Source: Clitoria ternatea (taxonomy: Eukaryota; Streptophyta; Magnoliopsida; Fabales; Fabaceae). Taken from it: a DNA stretch of 64,000 nucleotides. This document shows positions 45,851-57,333 of the stretch, in pieces. Location of the stretch: positions 110,004,501-110,068,500 of the forward strand of contig CM075669.1 in assembly GCA_037962975.1 (NCBI GenBank), written 5' to 3'. Under the pieces are notes generated by a model, which did not search any database, was not told where the DNA came from, and saw only the letters and a list, made by a program, of their open reading frames with translations. Both the position numbers and the translations under genes were made by a program. Within the stretch, counting starts at the first letter, position 1; each line of letters begins with the position of its first letter.

Positions 45851-46776
45851 GGGAGATGCCCCAGTTTGGGTTGACCGGGAAGTGTAGTCCCACTGGGGGA
45901 AGGATTTGGGAAGTGTAGTTTTTTGGTGATTATGGTTCCGCTGGGGAATGAGAACTTGGGAAGTGCCGACTTTCGCGCTTGTGATTTCACTGGGGGACGC
46001 CAATCTACTGATTTCTCTTGGGGAAAACTTCTGGTCCAGAGCTTTGGTGTCCGGTTCCTTTTTTCTGTGTGACGTAGTTCCATCACCCTTCAAAACAGAT
46101 GGTTAGAAGCACGAGTAAACAAAAGAATTGACGTTTCGAGCGACCTTTCCTAAGAGATAGGCTTTCAAGATAACTCATGGATGAGATAGAGACAAATTCT
46201 GTCTTTCAGGAATATAATCAACAGAATTGGTTATGCTTTCTCACGGGCCGGGTCTGGCGCCAGGATACATTTCGTTTCACCACGACTTTTCATTTCATCA
46301 CTTTTTATTTCAAAAATTTCCTCTTAAAAAAACTTGTTCGTTTATAAGATTCAGCCGTAGACTCAGGGGAAGGAGAGGGAAAGCTCATTTTATTATTGAA
46401 TATAAGTATGTACATTGGTAACGAAGGTAAAGGTAACAAAACATATGTATAAACAATTAAAAGGTGGGAGGGAAAGAAGGCCTTTTGAACCCTCCAGCGA
46501 CTCCCCGCGAGTGATAAGAATCCGGATCTTTCTTCACGACTTCGAGACCATCCTCTGATTTTACTTCTGGGAAATGATTTTGACAAAGATGCGCATGCCT
46601 GATCAGTTTTCCTTCTCTGAAGGGTTCTCGTCCTTACGCCTGAACTTGTGGCTTTTTATTCTACCTGAGCCGCCCTTCCGGGTTTTCGACTCATCAAGCG
46701 GCTCTAATTTTTGCCTAGGCTGCCCCATGGGTTTTCAGCCTAGCGAGTACCTTCCTCTTTTTTTTTTTTTTTTTTT
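45851..46776 (-). other. Ogre 3' untranslated region upstream of the minisatellite
   Basis: This non-coding stretch lies between the pol stop (46777) and the repeats. A T-tract at 46757-46778 (A-tract in element sense) abuts the pol stop codon. 45880-46000 has repeated 'ggaagtg' and 'actggggga' words akin to the repeats. No separate gene is seen. Confidence 0.6.
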
Positions 46777-49700
46777 TTAGGCAAAATATTTCTTCACCGC
46801 GTCGGCGTTCACAGGCATCGGTAGATCCTCTCCATCCACGTTGGTGAGGATCAGAGCTCCTCCAGAGAAAGCCTTTTTCACGACGTATGGTCCTTCATAA
46901 TTAGGTGTCCATTTCCCTCGGATGTCCTTTTGGATTGGCAAGATTTTCTTGAGGACTAGGTCTCCTTCTTGGAATTGTCGAGGTCGTACCTTCTTTTCAA
47001 ACGCTCATTTCATACGCTTCTGATACAGCTGACCATGACAAAGGGCGGTTAATCTCTTTCCATCAATCAAATTTAACTGGTCATGTCGAGCTTGGACCCA
47101 CTCAGCTTCCTTTAATTCCGCTTCCATTATCACTCGAAGAGAAGGGATCTCTACTTCGAAAGGTAGGACTGCCTCCATTCCATAAACCAGGGAGAATGGA
47201 GTGGCCCCAGTTGAGGTTCGGACTGAGGTACGATACCCATGTAAAGCAAAGGGGAGCATTTCGCTCCAATCTCTGTAGGTCACAACCATTTTCTGTACAA
47301 TCTTCTTGATGTTTTTATTGGCTGCCTCGACTGCCCCATTCATTTTAGGGCGATACGGGGAGGAATTATGATGGTGGATTTTGAAGTCTTCACAAAGTTC
47401 CTTCATCATTTTGTTATTCAAATTCATGCCATTATCAGTGATGATCTGACTCGGCAGACCGTACCGGCATATCAGTTCACGCTTGACAAATTTAACCACA
47501 ACACTCCTTGTCACATTGGCGTACGAAGCAGCTTCTACCCATTTTGTGAAATAGTCGATAGCGACTAAAATGAAACGATGACCGTTAGAGGCTTTTGGTT
47601 CGATGGGTCCAATGACGTCCATACCCCACATTGAAAAGGGCCATGGCGCTGACAAGACATTCAAAGAAGACGGGGAAGCATGAATATGGTCTGCGTATAT
47701 CTGGCATTTGTGACACTTATGAACATAGGCAAAACAGTCTGACTCCATGGTCATCCAGTAGTAACCAGCTCTCAAAATCTTTCTTGACATGGCGTGTCCG
47801 TTAGTGTGAGTTGCAAAACATCCCTCGTGGACATCCCTCATGACTTTATTTGCCTCGTCGGTGTCAATACAACGAAGAAGGACAGAGTCGTAATTTCTCT
47901 TATAAAGCACATCACCATTTAAAAAGAAACCCATGGCGAGCCGTCGCAGGGTTCTCTTATCATTCTCTGTAGCGCCTTCGGGATATTCTTGATTTCGGAC
48001 ATACCTCTTGATATCGTGGTACCAAGGCTTCCCATCTGACTCCTTTTCAATCATCTGGCAATATGCGGGTTCGTGGTGCCGCACTATTTCAATGAGAGGC
48101 ATGTCGTAATCGTTGCTCACCTTGAACATTGATGCTAGGGTAGCCAAAGCATCAGCCATTTGGTTGTCCTCCCGGGGAACATGGTGAAAAGAAACATCAT
48201 CAAATTCCTTAATCAACTCCTTGATGCGAGTTTGATAGGGAATTAATTTGCTGTCTCTAGTTTCCCACTCTCCTTTTAGTTGGTGAATGACCAGGGCAGA
48301 ATCCCTGTATACTTCCAATTTCCTCACTTTGGCATCCAATGCTGCTTGGATTCCCAGAGAACACGCCTCATACTTAGCGATGTTATTGGTACAATCAAAA
48401 CATAATCGAGCACAAACGGGGATAAGTTCTCTGTCAGGTGAAATGAGGATTGCTCCGATTCTGTGTCCTAATGCGTTAGAAGCACCATCAAACCTTAGGG
48501 TCCATTTATCCTTTTGGGCTCCTTCTTCATCAATGAGGGCCATGATATCTTCGTCTGGGAAGTCAAACTGCATGGGCTGATAATCTCTTATGGGTTGATG
48601 AGCTAGGTAGTCAGCCAGAACACTTCCTTTTATAGCCTTCTGAGTGACATAGACTATATCGTACTCAGTTAGCAGGACCTGCCATCGAGCAATCCTCCCG
48701 GTTAAGGCAGGTTTTTCAAAGATATATTTGACGGGGTCCATTTTGGAAACTAACCAAGTAGTGTGGCTTATCATGTATTGTCTCAAATGCCGAGCTGCCC
48801 ACGCTAACGCACAACAGGTCCTTTCCAGAGCAGAATACCTCATCTCGCAGTCAGTGAACTTCTTGCTTAGATAATAAATGGCATGTTCTTTCTTCCCAGT
48901 CTCATCATGTTGCCCCAACACACAACCCATGGATTCATCTAACACTGTAAGGTATAAAATAAGTGGTCTTCCCGGGGTAGGTGGGATCAAAACTGGCGGG
49001 TTCTGCAAGTACTGTTTTATCTTTTCAAAAGCCTTTTGACAATCCTCGTTCCATTGAACTGGTTGGTTCTTACGGAGCAATCTGAAAATTGGCTCGCATG
49101 TTGCCGTCAACTGTGAGATGAAGCGAGCGATGTAATTTAGTCTCCCCAAGAAACCTCTAACTTCCTTTTCTGTACGGGGAGGAGGCATTTCAAGAATGGC
49201 TTTAACTTTGTCAGGGTCGACCTCTATGCCTCTCTTGCTTACTATGAATCCCAGTAATTTCCCGGATCTTACGCTGAAAGTGCACTTGGCTGGGTTCAGC
49301 CTAAGCTTGAATTTCCTCAACCTTTCGAAGAGTTTCCTTAGGTCTTCCATATGCCCTTCATCCGTTTTAGACTTGGCAATAATATCATCGACGTAGATCT
49401 CTACCTCTTTGTGCATCATGTCATAGAAAAGGGTTACCATGGCCCTTTGGTAAGTTGCTCCGGCATTCTTTAGACCAAAAGACATCACCTTATAACAGAA
49501 AGTTCCCCACAAGGTGACAAATGTGGTTTTTTCCATATCCTCGGGCGCCATCTTAATTTGATTGTATCCGGAGAAACCGTCCATGAATGAAAAGATCGTA
49601 TGTTGCACGGTATTGTCGACCAGAACATCAATCTGAGGCAGGGGAAAATCATCCTTGGGGCTAGCCCTGTTCAAATCGCGATAGTCCACGCACATTCGTA

Positions 49701-50221
49701 CTTTGCCATCCTTTTTCAGGACCGGGACGATATTTGCCACCCACTGTGGGTATTTTGCCACGGCTAAGAACCCGGCATCAAATTGCTTCTTGACTTCTTC
49801 CTTGATTTTCAAAAGCATCTCAGGTTTCACACGTCGCAGCTTCTGCTTTACTGGCGGACATTCGGGTTTTAATGGTAACCTATGTTCGACAATGCTATTG
49901 TCCAGTCCCGGCATATCTTGGTAAGACCAGGCGAAAACATCGCTGAACTCTCTCAACAACCCAATCAGTTCCTACCTCTGTTCTTTACTTAACGAGGTAC
50001 CAATTTTGACTTCCTTTTTATCCCCTCCAATTCCCAAATCAATAACCTCGGCTATCTCTAAGTAGGGCAGAATTTCCCTATCCTCTTGTTCCAATAACCG
50101 GGTTAACTCAGGCGAGGGATTACAGTCTTCATCATATTCCTCATTGGCGCAATCAGTTAGACAGTCAGAATCGTGAAATAAGACCGGATTCTCATCATTC
50201 TCAGGTGAATCGCTTTCGGAT
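46777..50221 (-). pseudogene. Ogre pol, exon 2: RT, RNase H, second RNase H, integrase
   Basis: 1148 codons lie in one frame with two stops: TAG at 49972 and TGA at 47005. RT has MCVDYRDLNRASPKDDFPLP and the YVDD box (IYVDDIIAKS, about 49376-49402). The first RNase H (VLDESMGCVLGQHDE ... SALERTCCALAWAARHLRQY) is followed by a second, archaeal-like one with FDGASN, KYEACSLGI, RDSALVIHQL and EDNQMADALA, giving the D-E-D-D set. This dual arrangement marks the Tat lineage. Integrase has HEGCFATHTNGHA ... CHKCQ, then DYFTKWVEA, TDNGMN and NGAVEAANKNIKK (D-D-E). The C-terminus reads GPYVVKKAFSGGALIL and ends at 46777. Translation needs splicing of the upstream intron. Confidence 0.92.
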
Positions 50222-50397
50222 CTGCATTTTCAGTGTATTATAGCAAATGAAAAGGAAAACAAGCAAGGGAAAGGTTTAAATTATCAAGCTATTTGGAAAC
50301 TGACGGCATTTATTATTCAAACAAACGAACAAGTTTTTATTGTTACAAGATGAGATCCCGAAGCATAGCTAAAGGATCGAACAGAAAACATGATTAC
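50222..50397 (-). other. Ogre intron between protease and RT (176 nt)
   Basis: Minus strand: donor AAA|GTAATCATG at 50397 and acceptor TGCAG|ATCC at 50222, preceded by a T/C-rich stretch (cctttcccttgc, gttttccttttc). Joining the flanking bases keeps frame from protease into the acidic pre-RT segment. The TAA stop of gag-pro (50394-50396) lies inside the GTAA of the donor, so unspliced RNA ends translation after protease and spliced RNA reads on into pol. An intron at this point is established for Ogre elements; the exact sites here are my reading. Confidence 0.78.
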
Positions 50398-52217
50398 TTT
50401 GATGAAATGGTACAAATCGTGGGGAACTCTATGATCTCCCAGTTGTTCAGTTCCTGACCAGGTGAGCCAGCATACACAAATCCAGGATCTTCATCAAGAT
50501 CACTTTGGATCACAGCCACTTGATCTGGAAACATTACTCCAGCTCTCCTGAAGCTCTGGTAGAGGTCACAGATGGGGATTTTCGCAGTATTGAGTGCACG
50601 CCCGGTATGATGAGTAATCCTCTTCCCTCTCTTTCCTTCTTCTACCCTTTTTTGATCTTCCGTGGTAGGTTGGTATCCCAGGCCGTATCTGTTTTTGTTC
50701 TCAGGGAGGCATACAGGTTGAGTCCTTCCTTCCAGTTCTCTTCCGAGCCCTTTTCCTGGCTTATATCCTTCCCGTAACATAGTTTTTGCTACTGCTAACG
50801 ATACATTTGGGAAAGACATACTTGTGGCGTTGGCTATCTCTAAAGCCTGGAATGATGTCTCGAGGGCTTCCTCGGCTGCCTCTACATAGGGGGTAGTAAC
50901 TGGCTTACTGACCAGAAGATCCTCCTCTCCAGAAACGATTACCAGTCTGCTATCAACGATGAACTTTAGTTTCTGGTGTAAAGTGGAAGGAACTACCCCT
51001 GCTGAATGGATCCATGGCCTCCCTAACAAGCAACTATAGGCGGGCATGATGTCCATTACTTGGAAGAGAACTTGAAAGATATGGGGTCCAACTTGTATGG
51101 GTAGCTCAATTTCGCCTATGACCTCCCGTCGGGTCCCATCAAAAGCTCTTACTATCATGGAGCTCGGTCTCATGCATGCCCCATCTATGGGTAGTTTAGC
51201 TAATGTAGACTTGGGCATCACATTCAAGGACGATCCATTATCGACGAGCACTTTTGCCATAATATGGTCTTGACACTTCACAGAGATGTGGAGAGCTTTG
51301 CTGTGTCCTTTCCCTTCCACCGGCACCTCGTCATCCGTGAAAGTTAGATAGTTACTGGCCACTATATGTCCAACAATACCTTGGAACTTATCAACTGGTA
51401 AGTCATGTTTCACGTGTGCCTCACTTAGCACCTTCATCAGTGCGTTCCGATGTGATTCAGAACTTGTTAGCAGAGATAATAGGGAGATCTTGGCGGGGGT
51501 ATAGTTCAACTGATCCAATACCTGGTAATCGCTGTGGCGGATAAATTTTAAGAACTCCTTAGTCTCTTCTTCTGGCACAACCTTCTTTGCTTCGCCAGCG
51601 ATCCCAACCTTCCCGGTTTTGCCTTCCGCGGCAGTCTTGTCTTGCTTTGGCTCTGAAGGCGCATACACTCTCCCACTTCGGGTCATTCCGCCTACACCGG
51701 CGATGTTGGTAACCAACAAAGCAGGCGCCGGATCTACTATTACGGGATTGGAAACAACTATGTCCGTGTTATACTTCCAAGGCACGGCGTGGGAGTTGTC
51801 ATACGGGAATGGAGCAGGTGGCCGGGCCGTAATAGTAGTTCTGGCAGGGGTCTGCGTTAGCGACGCATTTTTGCTATAAAATATGACCAGGGGTTTTGGG
51901 GCCCGAGGTCCAGTCTGTCCCTGTATCATATTTACCTCATTGCCATGGCGCTTGCAGACTCGTATAGTGTGACTGTCCATAAACCTTTGGAGAGTTTTTC
52001 GAAACTCTTGCTGCTTCGTCGATTGGGCATCATCGAAGTCTTCATCCCATTTGTCCTTTACTAACCCTACCTCAAACATAAGGGAGCGAATTTCTTTTAG
52101 AGGCATCTGAATGTCCTCAACATTGGATGTATACTCCGCATCTTCCCCGATAGCATTAACCCCGGGCCCTTCATGATTAGGCAGAGGGTTTGTTGTTACA
52201 TTTGGACTTCCTTCTCA
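50394..52217 (-). pseudogene. Ogre protease with C-terminal G-patch
   Basis: The frame is continuous with gag across a TGA at 52215-52217. The aspartic protease has KVLVDNGSSLNVMP (active-site DNGSS at about 51229-51243) and SCLLGRPWIHSAGVVPSTLHQ. About 100 residues later comes AKTMLREGYKPGKGLGRE ... NRYGLGYQP, a glycine-spaced G-patch (about 50668-50800), a domain that usually binds RNA or RNA helicases. The ORF stops in the donor of the intron. The protein would cleave gag-pol. The upstream nonsense codons separate it from gag in this copy. Confidence 0.87.
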
Positions 52218-53990
52218 GAAGCTTATCCAATCTGCCTGAATCAGGTCCCTTACTTTATATTTCAAAGCCAGACAATTTTCAGTAGAATGGCCTGGTGCAC
52301 CCGCATGATAATCGCACCGGGCATTAGGGTCATACCCCCTAGGATAAGGTGGCTGTAGTGGCCTCAAGGGACAGGGTACTACTAGAGTTTTTTCAATGAG
52401 GTGAGGCAAGAGTTCGGTATAGGACATTGGGATGGGATCGAACTGGGGTGGAGCACGGTCATTGTTCCTTCTTTGGATATTTGGCGGTGGGTTGGCTTGT
52501 GGTGCCTGGTGTGGTATCTGTGGTGGCGCAGGCGGCCGTACAATGGTTGGTCTGAATTGTGGTGGATTAAGGTTTGGAATGGCTGCCACATACGGGTGCG
52601 ACACGCCGGGATATACTGGTGAAAGGCTAACTGGGGCAGGTGGCTCTGCCAGGTTCCTTCTCTGGTTGTGAGAGACCAAGTTGGTCTCCCCTTCTCTTCT
52701 CCTATTTTCGCCAAGTGTAGGTCTCCTTGCAGTTCCCATCCCAGATGGACTTCGGACTATCCTGCCGGTCCTTAGTCCATTTTCTATTCTTTCTCCAATA
52801 GTGACAATATCAGAGAAATGGGACGAGACACTTCCAATCATCTTCTCATAGAAAGGAGTTTGAAGCGTATCTATGAACATAGTGATCACCTCCTTTTCAG
52901 ATAGAGGTGGGTCAACCTGTGCCGCCACTTCGCGCCACCTCTAGGCGTACTCCTTGAACGTCTCGTTATCTTTCTTAATCATGTTCTGCAACTGTCCCCT
53001 ATCCGGGGCCATGTCTAGGTTATATTTGTATTGTTGCATGAACGAGTCTGCTAGGTCTTTCCAGCAGCGTATACGAGAGCGCTCTAGATGATTGTACCAT
53101 GTCAGGGGAGCCCCAACCAGGCTGTCCTGAAAACAATGAATCAGCAGAGGGTCATTTGACGCATGCGAAGCCATCTTACGGCAGTACATGGTTAGATGAT
53201 TCTTTGGGCACGTCAACCCTCTGTATTTGTCAAAATCGGGCGTCTTGAATTTAGGAGGTATGACGACATCAGGGATTAGGCAAAGTTCAGCAGCAGTGCC
53301 TGTCCCAAATCTATTTGTTCCTTCCATCTCCCTTAAACGCCTTTCCAAGAATTCCAACCTCTCTTCCTGGGTGGTAGCCACAGCACTCGGACCGGCAGCA
53401 GTATGTTGACCAATCTTCCCATATTGCTGGTGGGAATGAAACAGGTCAGTGTTTGGTATGAAGGTATCTGGTCTGGCAGTGGTTCGGGGTATATGAATGG
53501 TATGAGCAGGCTGTGCTTGGGCGGCTTGTGTTTGGGCGGCTTGAGTATGAGTGGGTGGCATCTGGGTGGCTTGTGCTTGGGTAAGTGGGTTGTTTGGTTG
53601 ATTAGTGTTAGGCTGGGCAGTGATGGGAACTTGGTCTTGGTGGCAAGGTTCTTCCTGGAGTGGTGGGAAATATCCGTGCGGCAAACCATACGGGGGAAAG
53701 GGAATGACATTGCCTTCCTCATCCACAAAGGTATGTTGTTGTGTGTTTGCAGGATTTGGTCTCCTTATACGAACAACGAGGGGAGGTGCGGTGGTCCTGG
53801 GGTCAGACCCTGTAGCCGGATCTTGACCGTGATGAGAGGTGGGTGGTTGTTGTCGGGCGTCTTCAACCCCTGCAGAAGATCCCCCTTCTGTGACTCTCCT
53901 TTCCAAGAGCTTGGCCATCTCGGCCATCTGTTCCTTGACCTGGGCGAGCTCAGCCTTCAAATTCTCATTTTCTTGTTCTATATCAGCCAT
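52218..53990 (-). pseudogene. Ogre gag
   Basis: The ATG at 53990 starts a short coiled coil (ENENLKAELAQVKEQMAEMA). After a Pro/Gln/Thr-rich region comes the Retrotrans_gag domain: PKFKTPDFDKYRGLTCPKNH ... PLTWYNHLERSRIRCWKDLA ... NETFKEYA, then TAG at 52941-52943 where related gags have Gln, then RWREVAAQVDPPLSEKEVIT. The zinc-binding motif CDYHAGAPGHSTENC lies near 52265-52310. TGA at 52215 separates gag from protease. No frameshift is present, so only nonsense changes disrupt the protein. It would form the particle that packages element RNA. Confidence 0.9.
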
Positions 53991-54299
53991 GAGTTTCTTC
54001 CTGAGCCTGGTCCCGTAAGAATGTTTACCCGTAATGTCTTTAGAAAGAACACAAAAAAAAAAATTTAGAAAAGATAAGCGAATTAAAGAAAAAAAATTAA
54101 GTGAAACGAGATTACGCGGGAAGCAATGTTGGAACTTGACGGATCCTTCGACTGTTCCTCAGAACGTCATGTTCAAGAGTACTAAGTAAAGCATTGAATG
54201 GAAATTAACATGAGATAGTTGTGAAGACAAAGGAATCCATTATTTTGAAAAGAGTACATTATTGCCATAAAGTGCCAAGTTACAAAGCGGGAAAATAAA
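53991..54299 (-). other. Ogre spacer between ORF1 and gag
   Basis: An AT-rich 309-bp stretch with an A/T-rich block at 54050-54100 lies just upstream of the gag ATG. It has no ORF and no recognisable splice or internal ribosome entry feature. Confidence 0.6.
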
Positions 54300-56240
54300 T
54301 CAGCCATCCCTAGCTCGGGCAATCATTTCCCTCATTTTACAAATTCGTCCTCTGCAGTAATCTAAGAACGTTGCAATTTCCTTAGGAGTGTTGACAGGGT
54401 TAGCAATTCCTTCCGCTTGTTTGAGCAAAAACGGGAGATCTTCTAGAGCTCCGTTGGCTAGGTATGCCAGCTTAGCAAAGCGATCCATCCACAAGTGAAT
54501 AGTTTCATTTTGTTCAGCTTCTAAGAGGCGTATGGTCTCTTGACAATCTTGCTCAATGTTTATGGCGCGTTGTCATTCCCTACTTATCTCTTGCTCGCAA
54601 GCCTTTACCACTTCATTGAGCTGTTGTTCCAATTTATGGACTTGTGTCTGTAGGAGCTCTTTTTGTACCATGATATTCTGCTCATTCTCTTTTGATTATG
54701 CCAGCATATCCTTCAGAAGATGTTTCTCAGCCAGGATGGTATCACTTTGCTTGTTCTTCATCTTTAGTTGAGAATTGGCCGCTTGAAGACATTGGTCTTG
54801 TTTTATCATGTAGCTCTCATCAATCTTTCGTTTCTTCCTAATCTCTTCAACAGCCTGCTTGTTCTCCAGGTTTTCCTTTTTCTAAAGGGTGTATTCTTGC
54901 TGACACCTCAATAAGTCCTCCTCTAGCTTCTTGTTCTTGGCAGCTAATTCTTCTATTTTGGTCTTTAGCGCCTTGGTTGCTTCATCTTCCGCAATATGTG
55001 ATGGAGAAGGAGGATTTTCCCAGAGATGAGGGGGACTCCTGAAGGGTAATTTAACAATAGAGACCCTATTCAAGATCCACTCATAATATTCTTCTCTGAC
55101 AGCATGGCTTCGGGCCCCCAGCTCCCTTCCCTTTCGGTGGACTTTCTTCCATGCATTCGCTATATCTCGAATGACAAGCACACAGCTTCCTTTCGAGTAA
55201 TATGAGATGAAAGGAATGAGAGACTCTTCCTCAGGTGGTCCAAGCAAAGGATAAGCTAGCTGACGCTTGGCTATGACGGGATTATAGTTGATACACCCTT
55301 GCGTACCAATAAGGGGAACATTTGGGTAATTTCCACAGTGATGAACAATTGATTCAACTTCCAACCATTGGGGATACCACCTAACCTTCTCGGCTGTGAG
55401 CCCTATAAGGTGATTGGCCCACTCACGCCCACTTTTCACTGCTAATTGACATAGCTTCAGATCAGAAACCGGGCATTCGGCCTTACAGACTTGGTGGAAA
55501 ACATGCGATGTAAGCCATACATACAAAACAGGTAAACAACAGACAACCCTTTTTCCACCTTGTGTGTGGCAGAAATCCATGGTGCAGTACACGTTTGCCA
55601 ATACAGCCGTAACAGGATTCTCAAGCCTGTGTTTACGAGCTAGGAATACGGCAATGGCATCATAATCCACATAATTATCAATGTTGGGGAACAAGACAAC
55701 GCCATAGATGGTAATAGCTAGAGCATCCATAAAGGCTTCCCAATCTTCCTTTTCTGCTAGGACCTGCATATGTTTCTCGAGAAATTCCCGAGTGAATCCA
55801 GGGATCTGATTTCTATTTAGCTGTGCGCCCCTTAAGGTGTCGGGACGGATCTTCAGAACACGGGCGACGGAAGCAGTAGTTGCATGATGGTCAAGATGAC
55901 GATAAGGTATCTGTCCTTCTAAAGGCATCCCCAAGATTTGTTCAAATTCTTCAATGGATGGGGCCAACTGAAAGTCTCTAAATGTGAAACACCTGAGAGG
56001 TGGGTCATAGAATTGCGCTAAGGCAGTGATCGCCTCAGTTTGCACTTCCACTTCTAACAACTTCAGAATCCTTCCATACTTTCTTGTAAAAGCCATTTTC
56101 TGTGTCAGGTTTAATTTTCTCCCCATTGTTTGCAGACTACCCATGTCAATCTTCTTGGCCTTAAGGTGCAATACTTTCCTCAATTCGGTCACATTTGTGT
56201 CACAACTATCAGATCTCATGTTAATTTCCATATTGCTCAC
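54300..56240 (-). pseudogene. Ogre ORF1 (DUF7745-like), with three nonsense codons
   Basis: 647 codons lie in one frame from the ATG at 56240. The globular N-terminal ~380 residues include LAQFYDPPLRCFTFRDFQLA, PSIEEFEQILGMPLEGQIPY and MDFCHTQGGKRVVCCLPVLY, the pattern of the DUF7745 family found upstream of gag in legume Ogre elements. After WENPPSPSHIAEDEATKALK a long coiled coil starts (KIEELAAKNKKLEEDLLRCQ) and runs through in-frame TAG (54882), TAA (54696) and TGA (54573). The C-terminal 64 codons read MWMDRFAKLAYLANGALEDL. Biochemical function is unknown. It is present only in Ogre-type elements, so it may assist their replication or regulation. Confidence 0.85.
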
Positions 56241-57312
56241 AGGTACCCGCTAAATTCCAAACAGCTTCCTGTAAGAGCAAAGAGAGAGAAAAAGAAGTCA
56301 GTTACTGCTAATGTTTTGTGAACCACTACTTCTTCATTAATTTATTGGAAAACATTTTCAGTTTGAGAAGTAGCGGTCGGCAAAACTCATGTGAAACTAA
56401 AATCGCACGGGTTATGGATCTTCCCAACGTCATCAATATCTGCTTGAGTAGAATTTTGTTTTCATTTTGACGATTGGGAAAATCTATAACCCAGGACTCA
56501 TAAGTACACAAAAAGTGAGGGAACTGCTTATTTGTTAAAGGATTACTATTTTTTAAAAAAGAAAAATGATTCACCCTTTGTTTGGAATAAAGTAACCCTT
56601 TGAACACGTAAGCAGTTCATCAATTTTGGATTTAAAGGGAAAGCGAGAATGAGATAAGGCATAGTAAAGTCCGCCCTTTTGTGCCTTAAGCCAGGTTTTT
56701 TTTCTGAAAGTCTTTTCTGGGACCTATAGCTTATCTAACAGTGGATTTCTCACATTGGGTGGCTTCCGCTAGACATCTAGAAGGTCACCAGAGCCAAGAT
56801 CCTAATCATGACAGGGACGCAAACAGTGAGGAATTCACTAAGTGTGTATATCATGAGAGGTCGAACTCTGGTTGAGGTTCTCACGAATACCGGATAGGAA
56901 GTACATCCCATACGATTCCGTTACCAACCCCTCCTAACTTAAGCTTCATTTGGGGCCCGGGTATAGGGCGCCACTCATAAGTGTGTGCAAATAATTGTGA
57001 GTGTAGTGTGTGGAAGGGCAGTCCATACCTTATACCTTACCCATTCTGCACCAAGAACAAACACAGAGCAAATATACAAAGTCGTCTACCCTAGGGTTCA
57101 ATGTTTGCGGAAAAGTAACATGGTCTTCTACCCTAGGGTTCAACAAGCTAGCGAACATAGATAATGAAACAAATAACAAAATACAATTAAAACAAGAACA
57201 AACTTCCACAACAATTAACAGAAAATAAAACAAAGGGGGAGGAAATCCAGCTAACATAGGCTATATAAAAAGAACATGCGCTTTCAATCAAACTGGCTTG
57301 ACTCTCTTAAGT
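56241..57312 (-). other. Ogre 5' leader
   Basis: 1.07 kb lies between PBS and ORF1. It has a duplicated 17-bp word (tctaccctagggttcaa, near 57085 and 57125) and several short upstream ATGs but no conserved ORF. A packaging signal could lie here but cannot be identified from sequence. Confidence 0.6.
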
Positions 57313-57331
57313 GTCCCCAGTGGAGTCGCCA
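57313..57331 (-). promoter_or_regulatory. Ogre primer-binding site (tRNA-Arg type)
   Basis: The minus strand reads TGGCGACTCCACTGGGGAC, two bases after the 5' LTR end. Ogre elements are reported to use tRNA-Arg. The exact isoacceptor was not checked. Confidence 0.7.
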
Positions 57332-57333
57332 TC

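Noticed and set aside
44863..46086. 407-codon open frame on the minus strand with proline-rich repeats (HPTFIYLSVKGQSP-like)
   Set aside because: It is the translation of the 71-bp minisatellite plus adjoining 3' UTR. No domain is present, and overlapping open frames exist in other phases.
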